Positions 9,768 through 18,372 of a stretch of DNA of 64,000 nt are shown here, in pieces. Under the pieces are notes generated by a model. That model was not told where the DNA came from. It did not search any database and worked only from the letters and a program-made list of their open reading frames with translations. Made by a program: the position numbers and the translations under genes. Source of the stretch: Microbulbifer aggregans (GTDB lineage Bacteria; Pseudomonadota; Gammaproteobacteria; Pseudomonadales; Cellvibrionaceae); contig NZ_JAIVKK010000005.1 of assembly GCF_020524005.1 (NCBI RefSeq), forward strand, positions 186,001 to 250,000, read 5' to 3'. Position 1 is the stretch's first letter, and each line of letters starts with the position of its first letter.

Positions 9768-10115
9768 ATGATGATTACTCTTTACGGCATCAAGAACTGT
9801 GACACCGTAAAAAAAGCCCGCAAATGGCTGGAACAGAACGATGTGGAATACACCTTCCACGACTTCCGTGATAACGGCATGGACAGCGTCCCGCTGACCG
9901 ACTGGCTGAATGAATTTGGCTGGGAGCAGGTACTGAACCGCCGCTCCACCAGCTGGCGCGCCCTCGACGACGCACAGAAAGAAAGCATGGACAACAAGGC
10001 GGCAGAGCAACTGGCTCTCGAGATCCCCACCCTGATCAAGCGCCCGGTAATGACCCGCAGCGGCCAGACCCTGTTCGGCTTCAAAGCCGACAGCTACGCC
10101 GACTTTGTTCAATAA
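9768..10115 (+). CDS. ArsC/Spx-family reductase-like protein (YffB type)
   Basis: Thioredoxin-fold protein of the ArsC/Spx superfamily, 115 residues, beginning MMITLYGIKNCDTVKKARKWL. Only one N-terminal cysteine is present, in the loop where ArsC has its catalytic Cys, and the conserved KRPV-type segment (LIKRPVMTRSG) is present. Family members are often called glutathione-dependent reductases, but arsenate activity is doubtful. A YffB homologue next to dapD/dapE is common in gammaproteobacteria. Two adjacent ATGs (9768 and 9771) follow AGAGAAGAAC, so the exact start is uncertain by one codon. Confidence 0.85.
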   Translation: MMITLYGIKNCDTVKKARKWLEQNDVEYTFHDFRDNGMDSVPLTDWLNEFGWEQVLNRRSTSWRALDDAQKESMDNKAAEQLALEIPTLIKRPVMTRSGQTLFGFKADSYADFVQ

Positions 10116-10154
10116 ATTCCTCACAAGAAACAGATTCAGGAAAAGGAAAACACC

Positions 10155-11186
10155 ATGAGTAACGTATACAGCATCGGCTTTGGCGTCGGCACCTGCAACA
10201 ATAACGGCGAGTGGCTCGAAGTCTATTTCCCCCAGCCCCTGCTGAACCCCTCCGCAGAAGTTGCCGCAGCAGTCACCAGCACACTGAACATCGACAGTGG
10301 CAATCAGGCAATCACCCTGGAACAGGCTCAACTGCAACCGTTGGCAGAAAAACTGGAAAGTACCGGTGCCACCGAGCAGGCCGCAATCCTGCGTCAGTTC
10401 GCCGGTAGTGAGCGCCCGCTGGTCGCTGTGGTACTGCACAGTGACGACGCACCGCAATCCGTTCCTGAGGCTTACCTGAAACTGCACCTGCTGTCTCACC
10501 GCCTGGTTAAACCTCACGGCACCAAGCTCGACGGCATCTTCGGCCAGCTGCCCAATGTGGCCTGGACCAACCAGGGCGCTATCGACCTGCAGGAACTGCC
10601 AGCGCGTCAACTGGAAGCCCGTCTGAAAGGCGAGCTGCTGGAAGTATCCTGCGTGGATAAGTTCCCGAAAATGACCAACTACGTAGTACCGAAAGGTGTA
10701 CGTATCGCCCACACCGCCCGTGTACGCCTCGGCGCTTACCTGGGCGAAGGCACCACCATCATGCACGAGGGCTTCGTCAACTTTAATGCGGGCACCGAAG
10801 GCCCCGGCATGATCGAAGGCCGTATCTCCGCTGGCGTATTCGTTGGTGCTGGCTCCGACCTCGGCGGTGGCAGCTCCACCATGGGCACCCTCTCCGGTGG
10901 CGGCAACATTGTGATCGCGCTGGGTGAGGGCTGCCTGCTGGGTGCCAACGCCGGTACCGGTATTCCGCTGGGTGATCGCTGCACCGTGGAATCCGGCCTG
11001 TACATCACCGCCGGTACCAAAGTTGCTGTACTGGACGACAAAGGTGAAGTAGCTGAATCAGTTAAGGCACGCGACCTGGCTGGTAAATCCGACCTGCTGT
11101 TCCGCCGCAACTCTTCCACCGGCGCCGTTGAGTGCCTGACCAACAAGAGTGCAGTTGAATTGAATGCGGAACTGCATAGCAACTGA
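10155..11186 (+). CDS. dapD: Tetrahydrodipicolinate N-succinyltransferase
   Basis: Transfers succinate from succinyl-CoA to tetrahydrodipicolinate, the step before DapC. The 343-residue form is the longer Pseudomonas/actinobacterial type. The second half is a left-handed beta-helix of hexapeptide repeats (RLGAYLGEGTTIMHEGFVN, ISAGVFVGAGSDLGGGSS, CLLGANAGTGIPLGDRC). Two good Shine-Dalgarno options (AGGA-AAAGGA) precede the ATG. Together with dapC and dapE in this window it completes the succinylase branch from tetrahydrodipicolinate to L,L-diaminopimelate. Confidence 0.96.
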   Translation: MSNVYSIGFGVGTCNNNGEWLEVYFPQPLLNPSAEVAAAVTSTLNIDSGNQAITLEQAQLQPLAEKLESTGATEQAAILRQFAGSERPLVAVVLHSDDAPQSVPEAYLKLHLLSHRLVKPHGTKLDGIFGQLPNVAWTNQGAIDLQELPARQLEARLKGELLEVSCVDKFPKMTNYVVPKGVRIAHTARVRLGAYLGEGTTIMHEGFVNFNAGTEGPGMIEGRISAGVFVGAGSDLGGGSSTMGTLSGGGNIVIALGEGCLLGANAGTGIPLGDRCTVESGLYITAGTKVAVLDDKGEVAESVKARDLAGKSDLLFRRNSSTGAVECLTNKSAVELNAELHSN

Positions 11187-11290
11187 TTGAGAGCGTGAAC
11201 TTTGCCTCCACCTAGCCAATTTGAAGCTGGTCCGGTGGCGGTAAAGCGCCTACAGAAATTGATTAAAGCGTTACATTACAACGCGAAGGC

Positions 11291-11397
11291 CCAGCTGTCG
11301 GTGGCTTCTCGCGAGACCTTCTAAAACAGGGATGTTTTAGAAGAGCCCCCAGGGATGGGTCTACGGCGTGTCTCGCGAGAAGCCACCGTCAGATGGG
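11291..11397. repeat. Nested inverted-repeat element upstream of dapE
   Basis: Outer arms GGTGGCTTCTCGCGAGAC (11300-11317) and its exact complement (11370-11387) form an 18-bp stem that extends imperfectly outward through CCCAGCTGTC / GTCAGATGGG. Inside it, CTTCTAAAACA (11318-11328) and TGTTTTAGAAG (11333-11343) make an 11-bp hairpin with a GGGA loop, and CCCA-GGGA-TGGG (11348-11359) makes a second GGGA-loop hairpin. It looks like a non-coding mobile or extragenic repeat. A related element lies at 61435-61546. Confidence 0.75.
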
Positions 11398-11446
11398 CCG
11401 CCACACAACAGGAACAGCGCTCCCAAAACTACGGAGCCCAACGCAA

Positions 11447-12577
11447 ATGACTCCAACAGTACAACTCACCTGCGACCTGATCCGTCGCCGCTCCGTCACC
11501 CCCGAAGACGCGGGCTGTATGGAACTGATGCTCGAGCGACTGGAAAAAATCGGTTTCAAAACCGAACACCTGCGCTTTGGCGAAACCGACAACTTCTGGT
11601 CCGTACGCGGCGAAGAAGGCCCGCTGTTTGCCTTCGCCGGCCACACCGACGTCGTACCCACCGGCCCGGAAGAAAACTGGCGCTACCCCCCGTTTGAACC
11701 ACAAGTAGTAGACGGCATGCTCTATGGCCGAGGCGCCGCCGATATGAAAGGCTCCCTCGCCGCTATGGTCGTCGCCTGCGAAGAATTCGTCGCTGCACAC
11801 CCGGACCATAAAGGCCGCATCGCATTCCTGATCACCAGCGATGAAGAAGGACCAGCCAAGCACGGCACCGTCAAAGTCGTAGAGTGGCTCGAAGAAAAAG
11901 GCGAGAAAATTGACTGGTGCCTGGTCGGCGAACCATCCAGCACCACACTCGCCGGCGACGTGATCAAAAACGGCCGCCGTGGCTCACTGGGTCTGGAGCT
12001 TACCGTTTTCGGAATCCAGGGGCACGTAGCCTATCCGCACCTGGCAGAAAACCCCGTACACAAACTGGCCCCGGCGCTGGCCGAGCTCGCCGCAGAAGAG
12101 TGGGACCAGGGCAACGACTTCTTCCCTGCCACCAGCTTCCAGGTCTCCAACATCAACGGTGGCACCGGCGCCACCAACGTAATTCCGGGCGACGTCAAAG
12201 TGGTGTGCAACTGGCGCTTCTCCACCGAAACCACAGCCGAAGCACTGGAACAGCGCGCGCGCGCCATCTTCGACAAACACGGCCTCAACTACCAGGCAGA
12301 CTTCAACCTGTCCGGCCAGCCTTTCCTGACCGCAGCCGGCCCACTGGTAGAATCCGCGCAGGCCGCAATCCGCACAGTGACCGGCCGCGAAACCGAACTC
12401 TCTACCGCAGGCGGCACCTCCGACGGGCGCTTTATCGCCCCCACTGGTGCACAAGTGGTAGAACTGGGACCGGTCAACGCCACGATTCACAAAGTGGATG
12501 AGTGCGTAAAAGCATCCGACCTCGACCTGGTCAAAGAAATGTACCGGGAAATTTTGACTGGCCTGTTTGCCAGCTGA
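11447..12577 (+). CDS. dapE: Succinyl-diaminopimelate desuccinylase
   Basis: Hydrolyses N-succinyl-L,L-DAP to L,L-DAP; a di-zinc M20 peptidase-family enzyme. The 376-residue product starts [21 protein letters not shown]. Metal-site residues are visible: His66 and Asp68 in [12 protein letters not shown], Asp99 in [15 protein letters not shown], and the Glu pair 133-134 in [11 protein letters not shown]. The frame is open from 11393, but the ATG at 11447 with GGAG upstream matches the family. The upstream inverted-repeat element separates it from dapD, so it may have its own transcription start. Confidence 0.96.
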   Translation: MTPTVQLTCDLIRRRSVTPEDAGCMELMLERLEKIGFKTEHLRFGETDNFWSVRGEEGPLFAFAGHTDVVPTGPEENWRYPPFEPQVVDGMLYGRGAADMKGSLAAMVVACEEFVAAHPDHKGRIAFLITSDEEGPAKHGTVKVVEWLEEKGEKIDWCLVGEPSSTTLAGDVIKNGRRGSLGLELTVFGIQGHVAYPHLAENPVHKLAPALAELAAEEWDQGNDFFPATSFQVSNINGGTGATNVIPGDVKVVCNWRFSTETTAEALEQRARAIFDKHGLNYQADFNLSGQPFLTAAGPLVESAQAAIRTVTGRETELSTAGGTSDGRFIAPTGAQVVELGPVNATIHKVDECVKASDLDLVKEMYREILTGLFAS

Positions 12578-12584
12578 CCCCCCC

Positions 12585-12616
12585 AAAAAAAGCGCTGCAA
12601 AATTGCAGCGCTTTTT
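12585..12616 (+). terminator. Terminator after dapE
   Basis: The stem AAAAAGCGCTGCAA / TTGCAGCGCTTTTT with a 2-4 nt loop starts 8 bp after the dapE stop and ends in a T-run. The A-run on the other side makes it potentially bidirectional. Confidence 0.85.
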
Positions 12617-12748
12617 AGCACCTCCCGGCCTAACTCACTCCCGATAAAAACACACTTCTATACACACCAATTACACTTCTTTATCCCTGTTAAGCAATTT
12701 GATTGATAGCGTACATCCGGTATTTGCCTATAAAAATTCGGAGAAAAA

Positions 12749-14215
12749 ATGCTTATCGATCACTGGAAAAAAATTTCGCTGACCTCAGCCGTGTTGGCTT
12801 GCGCACTACTGGCCGCCTGCTCGGATAGCGACAGCAGCGATGATGACGATGACGAAACCGCTCAGGTACCAATTATTGGTGCCTTCAATGCAGTACCAGA
12901 TCTCGGTGCGATAACCCTGTTCACCTCAGACGACGATGATGAATACAGCTGGGGAAGCCTGTCATTTGGAGGCAGCGTTACCTCAACCGTATCCGATGGC
13001 GAAATTGGCATTCGGGCAGAAACGCTCCTGCCCACCGATGACACAACAGCCTGCGCCGGCGACGTAGATGAAGATGGGGAAAAGGACGATGATGAGTGCA
13101 CGGAAATTGCATCCACCTCCATCCAGATCAATGAAGACACTGACTACATGGTAGTTTTGTACGGCCAGTATGAGAAAACGCAGATTCTCCAATTTAGCAA
13201 GCCACTGCATGTATTCGATATTGAAGACGAAGATGAAGATGGTGATGCCGAAGACGAAAACCTGGAGATCTGGTTTTTCCACCTCGCAAAAAGCCTTGGC
13301 AAAGTAGACGTATACCTGGAAGCACCCGGTACCAATCTTTCACCAGTTCAAGTAAAGGGCACACTGTCTTCCAAGGGTACTTTCGACGGACTTGTCGATG
13401 AAGGTGAATACGTTGTCACCCTGACCGAAGAGGGCAATCCGGAAGAAGTCCTGTTTATTTCGGACTCATTCAAGCTATACGCCCAGACCCGTGTCGGTTT
13501 CGCAATTCGCGACGGTGCTGGTGAAGGTACTGCACCAGTAAAAATCACCCTGTTCCGTGACCAAAGCAAAACACTGACCGACCGCTACGCGACCACCGAG
13601 CTGCGCTTTGCACATGCAGTACCTGACGGCGGCGATATTGACGTCTACATCGACAACGAATTTGAGCAGACATTCACCAGTGAACTCCCGTTTGGAGAGT
13701 CATCCGAATATGGCGAGCTTGGCAAAAACCAGCTAACCAACCTTTCAATCGATGTAACTCCCGCGGCCAGCCCTGGTGTATATCTCGCACGTAAAGAGTT
13801 GGATATGACACAGGGCGATAGAGCCACCTACTATTTTGTCGGTGACACCTATGACTGGAACGGTGTAAAGCTGACCGACAACGTCAGGCGCCTGGCGACC
13901 CATGCAAAGCTCAGGCTCACCAATGGTGCCAGCGACACCTTTGATTACTATCTCGTGGAACAGCAGGAAAACATCTCTTCCCTGTATCCGGATGAAACCC
14001 TTGGTTTCCGTGAGACAAGTGGCTGGGTCACCTATGCGCCGGGAACCTATGACCTGATTGTCACCCAGAGCGACTCCGACACCATTGCTTACTCTGACAC
14101 GATCAAGCTGGAGGCCAATGGCGTATACAGCGTGGTCACCTCTACCAACACTGCGGATCCAAATGCCGCAGATGCAAACTATTTCGACGATTTTAAAGCG
14201 GCCGCGACCGAGTAA
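12749..14215 (+). CDS. Asp-rich DUF4397-type lipoprotein
   Basis: Predicted lipoprotein of 488 residues: a basic N-terminus, a hydrophobic stretch and the lipobox LLAAC put the acylated cysteine near residue 24. The mature part begins with a Ser/Asp linker (SDSDSSDDDDDE), then beta-rich modules of DUF4397 type, the clearest being LRFAHAVPDGGDIDVYIDN and a later LRLTNGASDTFDYYLVEQ. Two acidic loops (near residues 105-115 and 155-170) resemble calcium-binding DxDxDG strings. The function is unknown; extracytoplasmic exposure is inferred. It is flanked by terminators on both sides, so it is a single-gene unit. Confidence 0.82.
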   Translation: MLIDHWKKISLTSAVLACALLAACSDSDSSDDDDDETAQVPIIGAFNAVPDLGAITLFTSDDDDEYSWGSLSFGGSVTSTVSDGEIGIRAETLLPTDDTTACAGDVDEDGEKDDDECTEIASTSIQINEDTDYMVVLYGQYEKTQILQFSKPLHVFDIEDEDEDGDAEDENLEIWFFHLAKSLGKVDVYLEAPGTNLSPVQVKGTLSSKGTFDGLVDEGEYVVTLTEEGNPEEVLFISDSFKLYAQTRVGFAIRDGAGEGTAPVKITLFRDQSKTLTDRYATTELRFAHAVPDGGDIDVYIDNEFEQTFTSELPFGESSEYGELGKNQLTNLSIDVTPAASPGVYLARKELDMTQGDRATYYFVGDTYDWNGVKLTDNVRRLATHAKLRLTNGASDTFDYYLVEQQENISSLYPDETLGFRETSGWVTYAPGTYDLIVTQSDSDTIAYSDTIKLEANGVYSVVTSTNTADPNAADANYFDDFKAAATE

Positions 14216-14237
14216 TACGATCTCGAATGCAAAGTAA

Positions 14238-14267
14238 AAAAGCCCTCGCTTTACGGCGAGGGCTTTC
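14238..14267. terminator. Bidirectional terminator between convergent genes
   Basis: The stem AAAGCCCTCGC / GCGAGGGCTTT with A- and T-runs on either side lies between the lipoprotein gene (plus) and the small gene ending at 14290 (minus). Confidence 0.85.
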
Positions 14268-14289
14268 AATTATCTGATCCGCCAGGGAA

Positions 14290-14649
14290 CTAGTGCAGGC
14301 GGTCGTGACGGGAGCGTTCATCGGGCTCCAGCCCATGCGCCATCACAAAGTAATAGAGAACCTGCTCCTGATCATCCGCTTCCGACATCAAATCAAAGAT
14401 GACATCGTCTTTCTCGCCGGGTGATACACGTACAGAGGTAATCATCTCCGGCTCAACGAAAACCTCTCCCACCATACGCTTGCCTCGCATCAGCTGTATC
14501 AGCAGGGTTCGCGGATTTTCCTGGGAAAAACGCCAGTGGTAATCGTCATCGTCGTACAGGATGGAGTCTGGTGTACCCAGCCTCAGAATACAGTTGGTGT
14601 GCTCTGCCAGCCAGGCCCAGAAGTCCTTGAGGGATATTGTGTCGGTCAT
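14290..14649 (-). CDS. Conserved hypothetical protein coupled to flavodoxin
   Basis: A 119-residue soluble acidic protein (starting MTDTISLKDFWAWLAEHTN) that I do not recognise. It has an aromatic-rich N-terminal helix, a DDDDYHW stretch and a charged C-terminus with no signal peptide or membrane segment. The frame is open to 14703, but that would overlap flavodoxin; the ATG at 14649 lies 7 nt after the flavodoxin stop, with GAGGA inside the flavodoxin 3' end. The pair is probably co-transcribed, hinting at a role linked to flavodoxin or redox. Confidence 0.7.
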   Translation of the reverse strand: MTDTISLKDFWAWLAEHTNCILRLGTPDSILYDDDDYHWRFSQENPRTLLIQLMRGKRMVGEVFVEPEMITSVRVSPGEKDDVIFDLMSEADDQEQVLYYFVMAHGLEPDERSRHDRLH

Positions 14650-14656
14650 CTCCGGA

Positions 14657-15208
14657 TCAGTCCTCAAGCGCCACAACGCTATCTGGCCCACCTTCGAGCG
14701 CAAACTCCTCCGCGATCTGCCGGCACCAGCGATTGAGTCGATCCGCAGTCAGCTCTTCCTGCTGATCCTCATCAATGGCCAACCCAACGAACGCTCCCTG
14801 ACCTTCGATTTCCGCCTTGGAAGCTTCATACTCGTAGCCCTCGGTGGACCAGTGCCCGATAACCGCAGCTCCGTTGGCAACAATCACATCGTGCAACATC
14901 CCCATAGCGTCCAGGAAATAGTCCCCGTAGCCAAACTGATCACCAAGGCCAAACAGCGCCACGGTCTTGCCGGTGAAATCTATCTCCTGCACATCTTCCC
15001 AGAAGTCCTCCCAGTCAGACTGGATCTGACCGAAATCCCAGGTGGGAATACCAAAAATCAGCTGATCATAGTCGGCAATCTCAAGCTGGGTCACATCTGC
15101 AATATCGTGGAGATCTACCCGATCCGCACCCAGACGGGCGACGATACGCTGGGCAACACCTTCCGTATTGCCTTCATCACTGCCGTAAAACAGGCCGATC
15201 TTGCTCAC
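14657..15208 (-). CDS. Flavodoxin
   Basis: FMN-binding electron carrier of 183 residues. The phosphate-binding loop reads FYGSDEGNTEGVA, the flavin-flanking segments are GIPTWDFGQIQSDWEDFW and LFGLGDQFGYGDYF, as in long-chain flavodoxins. The start codon is GTG with a strong Shine-Dalgarno (GAGGAGAG, 3-4 nt spacing). Flavodoxins of this type often replace ferredoxin under iron limitation, but I see no Fur box directly upstream. Confidence 0.93.
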   Translation of the reverse strand: MSKIGLFYGSDEGNTEGVAQRIVARLGADRVDLHDIADVTQLEIADYDQLIFGIPTWDFGQIQSDWEDFWEDVQEIDFTGKTVALFGLGDQFGYGDYFLDAMGMLHDVIVANGAAVIGHWSTEGYEYEASKAEIEGQGAFVGLAIDEDQQEELTADRLNRWCRQIAEEFALEGGPDSVVALED

Positions 15209-15320
15209 TTTCTCTCCTCAAACTGGCAAAATCCGGGGTCTACTTGCCCCGGAGCGGCGGGCATTTTCCCAACATTAGGACCTCCCAGCAAGTTCGGCAG
15301 CGGCAGCGTGTATCCCGGGA

Positions 15321-15351
15321 ATAAAAAAGCCCCCGCAGTGCGGGGGCATCA
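15321..15351 (-). terminator. Terminator downstream of the Spy/CpxP-like gene
   Basis: On the minus strand the stem GCCCCCGC / GCGGGGGC is followed by TTTTTTAT. It is the terminator for the gene ending at 15473 and lies about 120 bp downstream, after two further hairpins. Confidence 0.8.
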
Positions 15352-15359
15352 AGGGGGGT

Positions 15360-15441
15360 GGTTTGCCCACTGTTGGGGTGATTGTGGGCAAACCCCATGA
15401 AACCCTGACTGGCCGGACGAAGCAGAACAGGTCCGTCCGGC
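15360..15441 (-). other. Two hairpins in the 3' region of the Spy/CpxP-like transcript
   Basis: GGTTTGCCCAC (15360-15370) pairs perfectly with GTGGGCAAACC (15384-15394), and GCCGGACG (15412-15419) pairs with CGTCCGGC (15434-15441). With the terminator at 15321-15351 they form a run of three stem-loops in a roughly 150-nt 3' UTR. This could stabilise the mRNA or yield a 3'-derived small RNA. Confidence 0.5.
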
Positions 15442-15472
15442 GTGTGCGAGGGTGAGAAACTCTCAGCGCGAA

Positions 15473-15943
15473 CTACTGATCCCGCTCTTTCCAGCGCTGC
15501 TCGCGCTTCTCCCGGTGCTCTTCACGCTTGGCTTTGAGCTCTTCCAGCTTGGCCTTCTGTTCGTCGGTCAAAATGGATTCAAACTGCACCCGCTGTTCGT
15601 GCATGCGCTGCATCTTGGACACTTCCAGCTGCCCCAACTTGGCTCCCAGGCTGTCGAGGGTGGCCTGATCAGCCCCGGAATCTATGGCCTCCATCAGCTG
15701 CTTGCGCACTTCATGCATTTCCTGTCGCGCCGCCTTATGGGACTCTTTGTTCGCCTCCCGATTGGCTTTCAGCTGAGCACGCTGACCTTCAGTAAGATCC
15801 AGCTCATCCGCCATGTGTTCAAACATGCGATGCTTGTGGTGGCGCGGGCCGTGATCGTCATCCGGAAATGCCATCACCATGCCTGGCGCGGCCAGGGCTC
15901 CACTGAGAATCGCGCTACCTGCCAATGCTTTCCACATTTTCAT
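15473..15943 (-). CDS. Spy/CpxP-family periplasmic chaperone-like protein
   Basis: Small periplasmic protein of 156 residues with a signal peptide (MKMWKALAGSAILSGALAAP..MVMAF) and a long charged helical domain containing two LTxxQ-like motifs, LTEGQRAQLK and LTDEQKAKLE, the hallmark of Spy/CpxP. A His-rich patch (GPRHHKHRMFEHM) follows the signal. The frame is open from 16069, but the ATG at 15943 has GAGGA 8 nt upstream and gives the signal peptide. It is divergent from a CpxRA-like pair across a ladder of CpxR-like sites, so it is probably a target or repressor of that system. Confidence 0.87.
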   Translation of the reverse strand: MKMWKALAGSAILSGALAAPGMVMAFPDDDHGPRHHKHRMFEHMADELDLTEGQRAQLKANREANKESHKAARQEMHEVRKQLMEAIDSGADQATLDSLGAKLGQLEVSKMQRMHEQRVQFESILTDEQKAKLEELKAKREEHREKREQRWKERDQ

Positions 15944-16041
15944 ATGACTGTCCTCTAGGGTTGAGCCTGTCGACCGATAGATCGCGAGGCCTTTAGTTTC
16001 ACGTTTTCCGTTTCGGTAGGTGCATACTAGGCTGGCGCAAT

Positions 16042-16086
16042 GTAAACAGGGGATAACGCTAGTAAACATTTGTTAAGAACGGTAAA
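16042..16086. promoter_or_regulatory. Ladder of five CpxR-like half-sites
   Basis: GTAAA (16042), GATAA (16052), GTAAA (16062), GTTAA (16072) and GTAAA (16082) recur every 10 bp exactly, all on the plus strand. The known CpxR box is GTAAA-N5-GTAAA. The ladder lies between the divergent Spy/CpxP-like and cpxR-like genes and could control both. Confidence 0.7.
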
Positions 16087-16170
16087 AGCGCCCATTTGCC
16101 GACACGGCACTCGCCCCAGCTATGCATATAATGCTCCGCAAGTAACAGACTAAAGAACTTGAGACCTCAA

Positions 16171-16875
16171 ATGAGTCACATCCTGCTGGTAGACGACGAC
16201 ACCGAACTGACCGAACTGCTGGAAGAGTTTCTGGTTGGAGAGGGCTTTGACGTAACCGTAGCCAATGACGGCGGGCGCGGACTTGAGCTGGCACGTAAAC
16301 AGGATTTCGATGCCCTGGTACTCGACGTCATGCTGCCCGTACACAACGGGTTTGACGTTCTGCGCAAGCTGCGTGAAGAGACCGGTTCTGCGGGCCAGTC
16401 CCTGCCGGTATTGATGCTTACCGCCAAGGGCGACACCGTCGACCGTATTGTGGGCCTCGAGATGGGCGCGGACGACTACCTGCCCAAACCCTGCAACCCC
16501 CGGGAACTTGCCGCGCGCTTGCGAGCAGTCCTGCGCCGAGGCCGCACAGAATCCGCAAGCGGCGACGGCACCCTGAGCAGCGGCCCACTGCAGTTGATGC
16601 CCAAAGAGCACCTGTGCTCCTGGAATAATGTAACCGTCAACCTCACCGGCGCCGAGTTTTCGGTCCTCAAGGTTCTGGTAGAAAGCGCCGGAGAAGTCGT
16701 CAGTAAAGAGGTTCTGACCGAAAAGGCGTTGGGGCGCAAGCTGATGCCCTACGACCGCTCCATCGACGTGCATGTCAGCAACATCCGCAAAAAGCTCGCT
16801 GAGCAGGGAGCCAGCCGGGAGCTGATCATCAATATCCGCGGCGCCGGATATATGTTGACCCAAAGCCAGGCCTAA
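16171..16875 (+). CDS. cpxR: CpxR-like response regulator
   Basis: OmpR/PhoB-type regulator of 234 residues: receiver domain (MSHILLVDDDTELTELLEEF, phosphoacceptor Asp52 in VLDVMLPVHNG, MLTAKG and the DDYLPKPCNP switch lysine) and a C-terminal winged helix with YDRSIDVHVSNIRKKL. The ATG at 16171 is preferred over TTG at 16159. It is followed 4 bp later by its kinase. The divergent Spy/CpxP-like gene and the GTAAA ladder support the Cpx assignment over other envelope regulators. Confidence 0.88.
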   Translation: MSHILLVDDDTELTELLEEFLVGEGFDVTVANDGGRGLELARKQDFDALVLDVMLPVHNGFDVLRKLREETGSAGQSLPVLMLTAKGDTVDRIVGLEMGADDYLPKPCNPRELAARLRAVLRRGRTESASGDGTLSSGPLQLMPKEHLCSWNNVTVNLTGAEFSVLKVLVESAGEVVSKEVLTEKALGRKLMPYDRSIDVHVSNIRKKLAEQGASRELIINIRGAGYMLTQSQA

Positions 16876-16879
16876 CCCC

Positions 16880-18253
16880 ATGAGCAGTCTTTTCGGCCGT
16901 ATGTTCCTCGGCGCCTGGCTTACTGCGATGGTGATGGTGCTTTCGTCGGTATACATCACTCACTTCCGGGAGTTCGGCGACCCGCGCCAGAAAGACCGCT
17001 GGGAAGGCCCGGAGCTGTTCCGTGAAGTCACCCACAACCTGCGTATGACCCGCCGCCACGGCTCCGATCACTTCCAGCACTGGTTGGAGCGGACGCCAGC
17101 CAAAGTACAGAAACAGATCTTCGCGCTCGACCGAAGCGGCCGCGAGGTTCTTGGCCGCCCCATTCCGCAATCCATGGCACCACTGATCGCATCCCTGAGC
17201 TATCGCAATCGCGAGGCTCATGCCCTGGTGGACAAAAAGCCGACCGTAGGTTTTTTTGTGCCACAACGGGACGGTGGCAGCCTGCGTGTCGTGTTTATTG
17301 CCGGCAAGAGCAAAGAACAGTTACTACTGCGTTTTTTGCTCGATAATTTCTGGCCGATCCTGGTACTCACAACCCTCGCGTCCGGACTCGCTTGCTATTG
17401 GCTGGCGCGCTATCTCAGCAAACCCCTGGACAACCTGCGCACCGCAACTCGCCGGGTTGCCGCCGGCGATCTCAGTTACCGGGTCGCCCCTACGCTTCGC
17501 GGCCACAGTAAAGAACTCGGCGAACTGGCGGCAGACTTCGACTCGATGACCGCTCAGGTACAGGAATCCATGACCGAGCAGCGCCGCTTGATCAAAGACG
17601 TATCCCACGAACTGCGCTCGCCTCTCGCCCGACTGCAGATCGCGCTGGGAATCGCACGGCAGAAGAATGTGCACGCGCTGGATCCCGAGCTGGATAAAAT
17701 CGGCAAGGCTGCAGACTACCTTGAAGACATCATTGCCGACATTCTCTCGCTGCCGGTGAACAGCAGCGATGACCGCCCCCTGGACGACGTTGTGGAACTC
17801 AACAGCCTGTTGCAGGCGCTGACGGAAGATCTGGGGGACGAAGCGCGGCAAAAACAGGTTCACTTCACGATTCGCAGTAGCGATCACGAACTGCTGGTAG
17901 CAACCCGCGGCAGCTCCTTAACCGCAGCACTTGAGAACATTCTTCGCAACAGCATCAAATACAGCCCTGAGTGCAGCAGGGTCGATATTGCGATCGAAGC
18001 CAGCAACACACATTGCCAGATTAATGTGACCGATGCCGGTGAAGGTGTTCCGCCTGCAGAACTTGAGGCGATTTTCCGGCCCTTCTACCGCACAGATGAA
18101 GCCCGCACCCGCGAAAGCGGAGGCTTTGGTCTGGGGCTGGCTATCGCACAGCGTACCATCGTCCAGCACGGTGGCAGTATCGACGCCTTCAATGTGCAAG
18201 GTGCGGGGCTCTGTGTCCGTATCAAACTGCCTCTGTTGGATGAGACCTTCTAG
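16880..18253 (+). CDS. cpxA: CpxA-like sensor histidine kinase
   Basis: Inner-membrane kinase of 457 residues: TM1 near residues 6-27, a periplasmic domain of about 120 residues rich in charged and aromatic residues, TM2 near 155-175, a HAMP linker (YLSKPLDNLRTATRRVAAGDLSYR), the H-box VSHELRSPLARLQ with His243, an N-box (ENILRNSIKYSP) and G-boxes (DAGEGVPP, GFGLGLAIA). It presumably phosphorylates the regulator encoded 4 bp upstream. The Cpx role is inferred from gene order and H-box type. Confidence 0.88.
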   Translation: MSSLFGRMFLGAWLTAMVMVLSSVYITHFREFGDPRQKDRWEGPELFREVTHNLRMTRRHGSDHFQHWLERTPAKVQKQIFALDRSGREVLGRPIPQSMAPLIASLSYRNREAHALVDKKPTVGFFVPQRDGGSLRVVFIAGKSKEQLLLRFLLDNFWPILVLTTLASGLACYWLARYLSKPLDNLRTATRRVAAGDLSYRVAPTLRGHSKELGELAADFDSMTAQVQESMTEQRRLIKDVSHELRSPLARLQIALGIARQKNVHALDPELDKIGKAADYLEDIIADILSLPVNSSDDRPLDDVVELNSLLQALTEDLGDEARQKQVHFTIRSSDHELLVATRGSSLTAALENILRNSIKYSPECSRVDIAIEASNTHCQINVTDAGEGVPPAELEAIFRPFYRTDEARTRESGGFGLGLAIAQRTIVQHGGSIDAFNVQGAGLCVRIKLPLLDETF

Positions 18254-18372
18254 CGCCTGAACACGATCAGGCCTTGGTGCTCGCCAGCATCCGCTGGCGC
18301 AGCCCAAGACCAGCCATTAAACTCCAGCAGGTTGTATGTAAGGAACACCAACAACTATTTGGGGAATCCACC

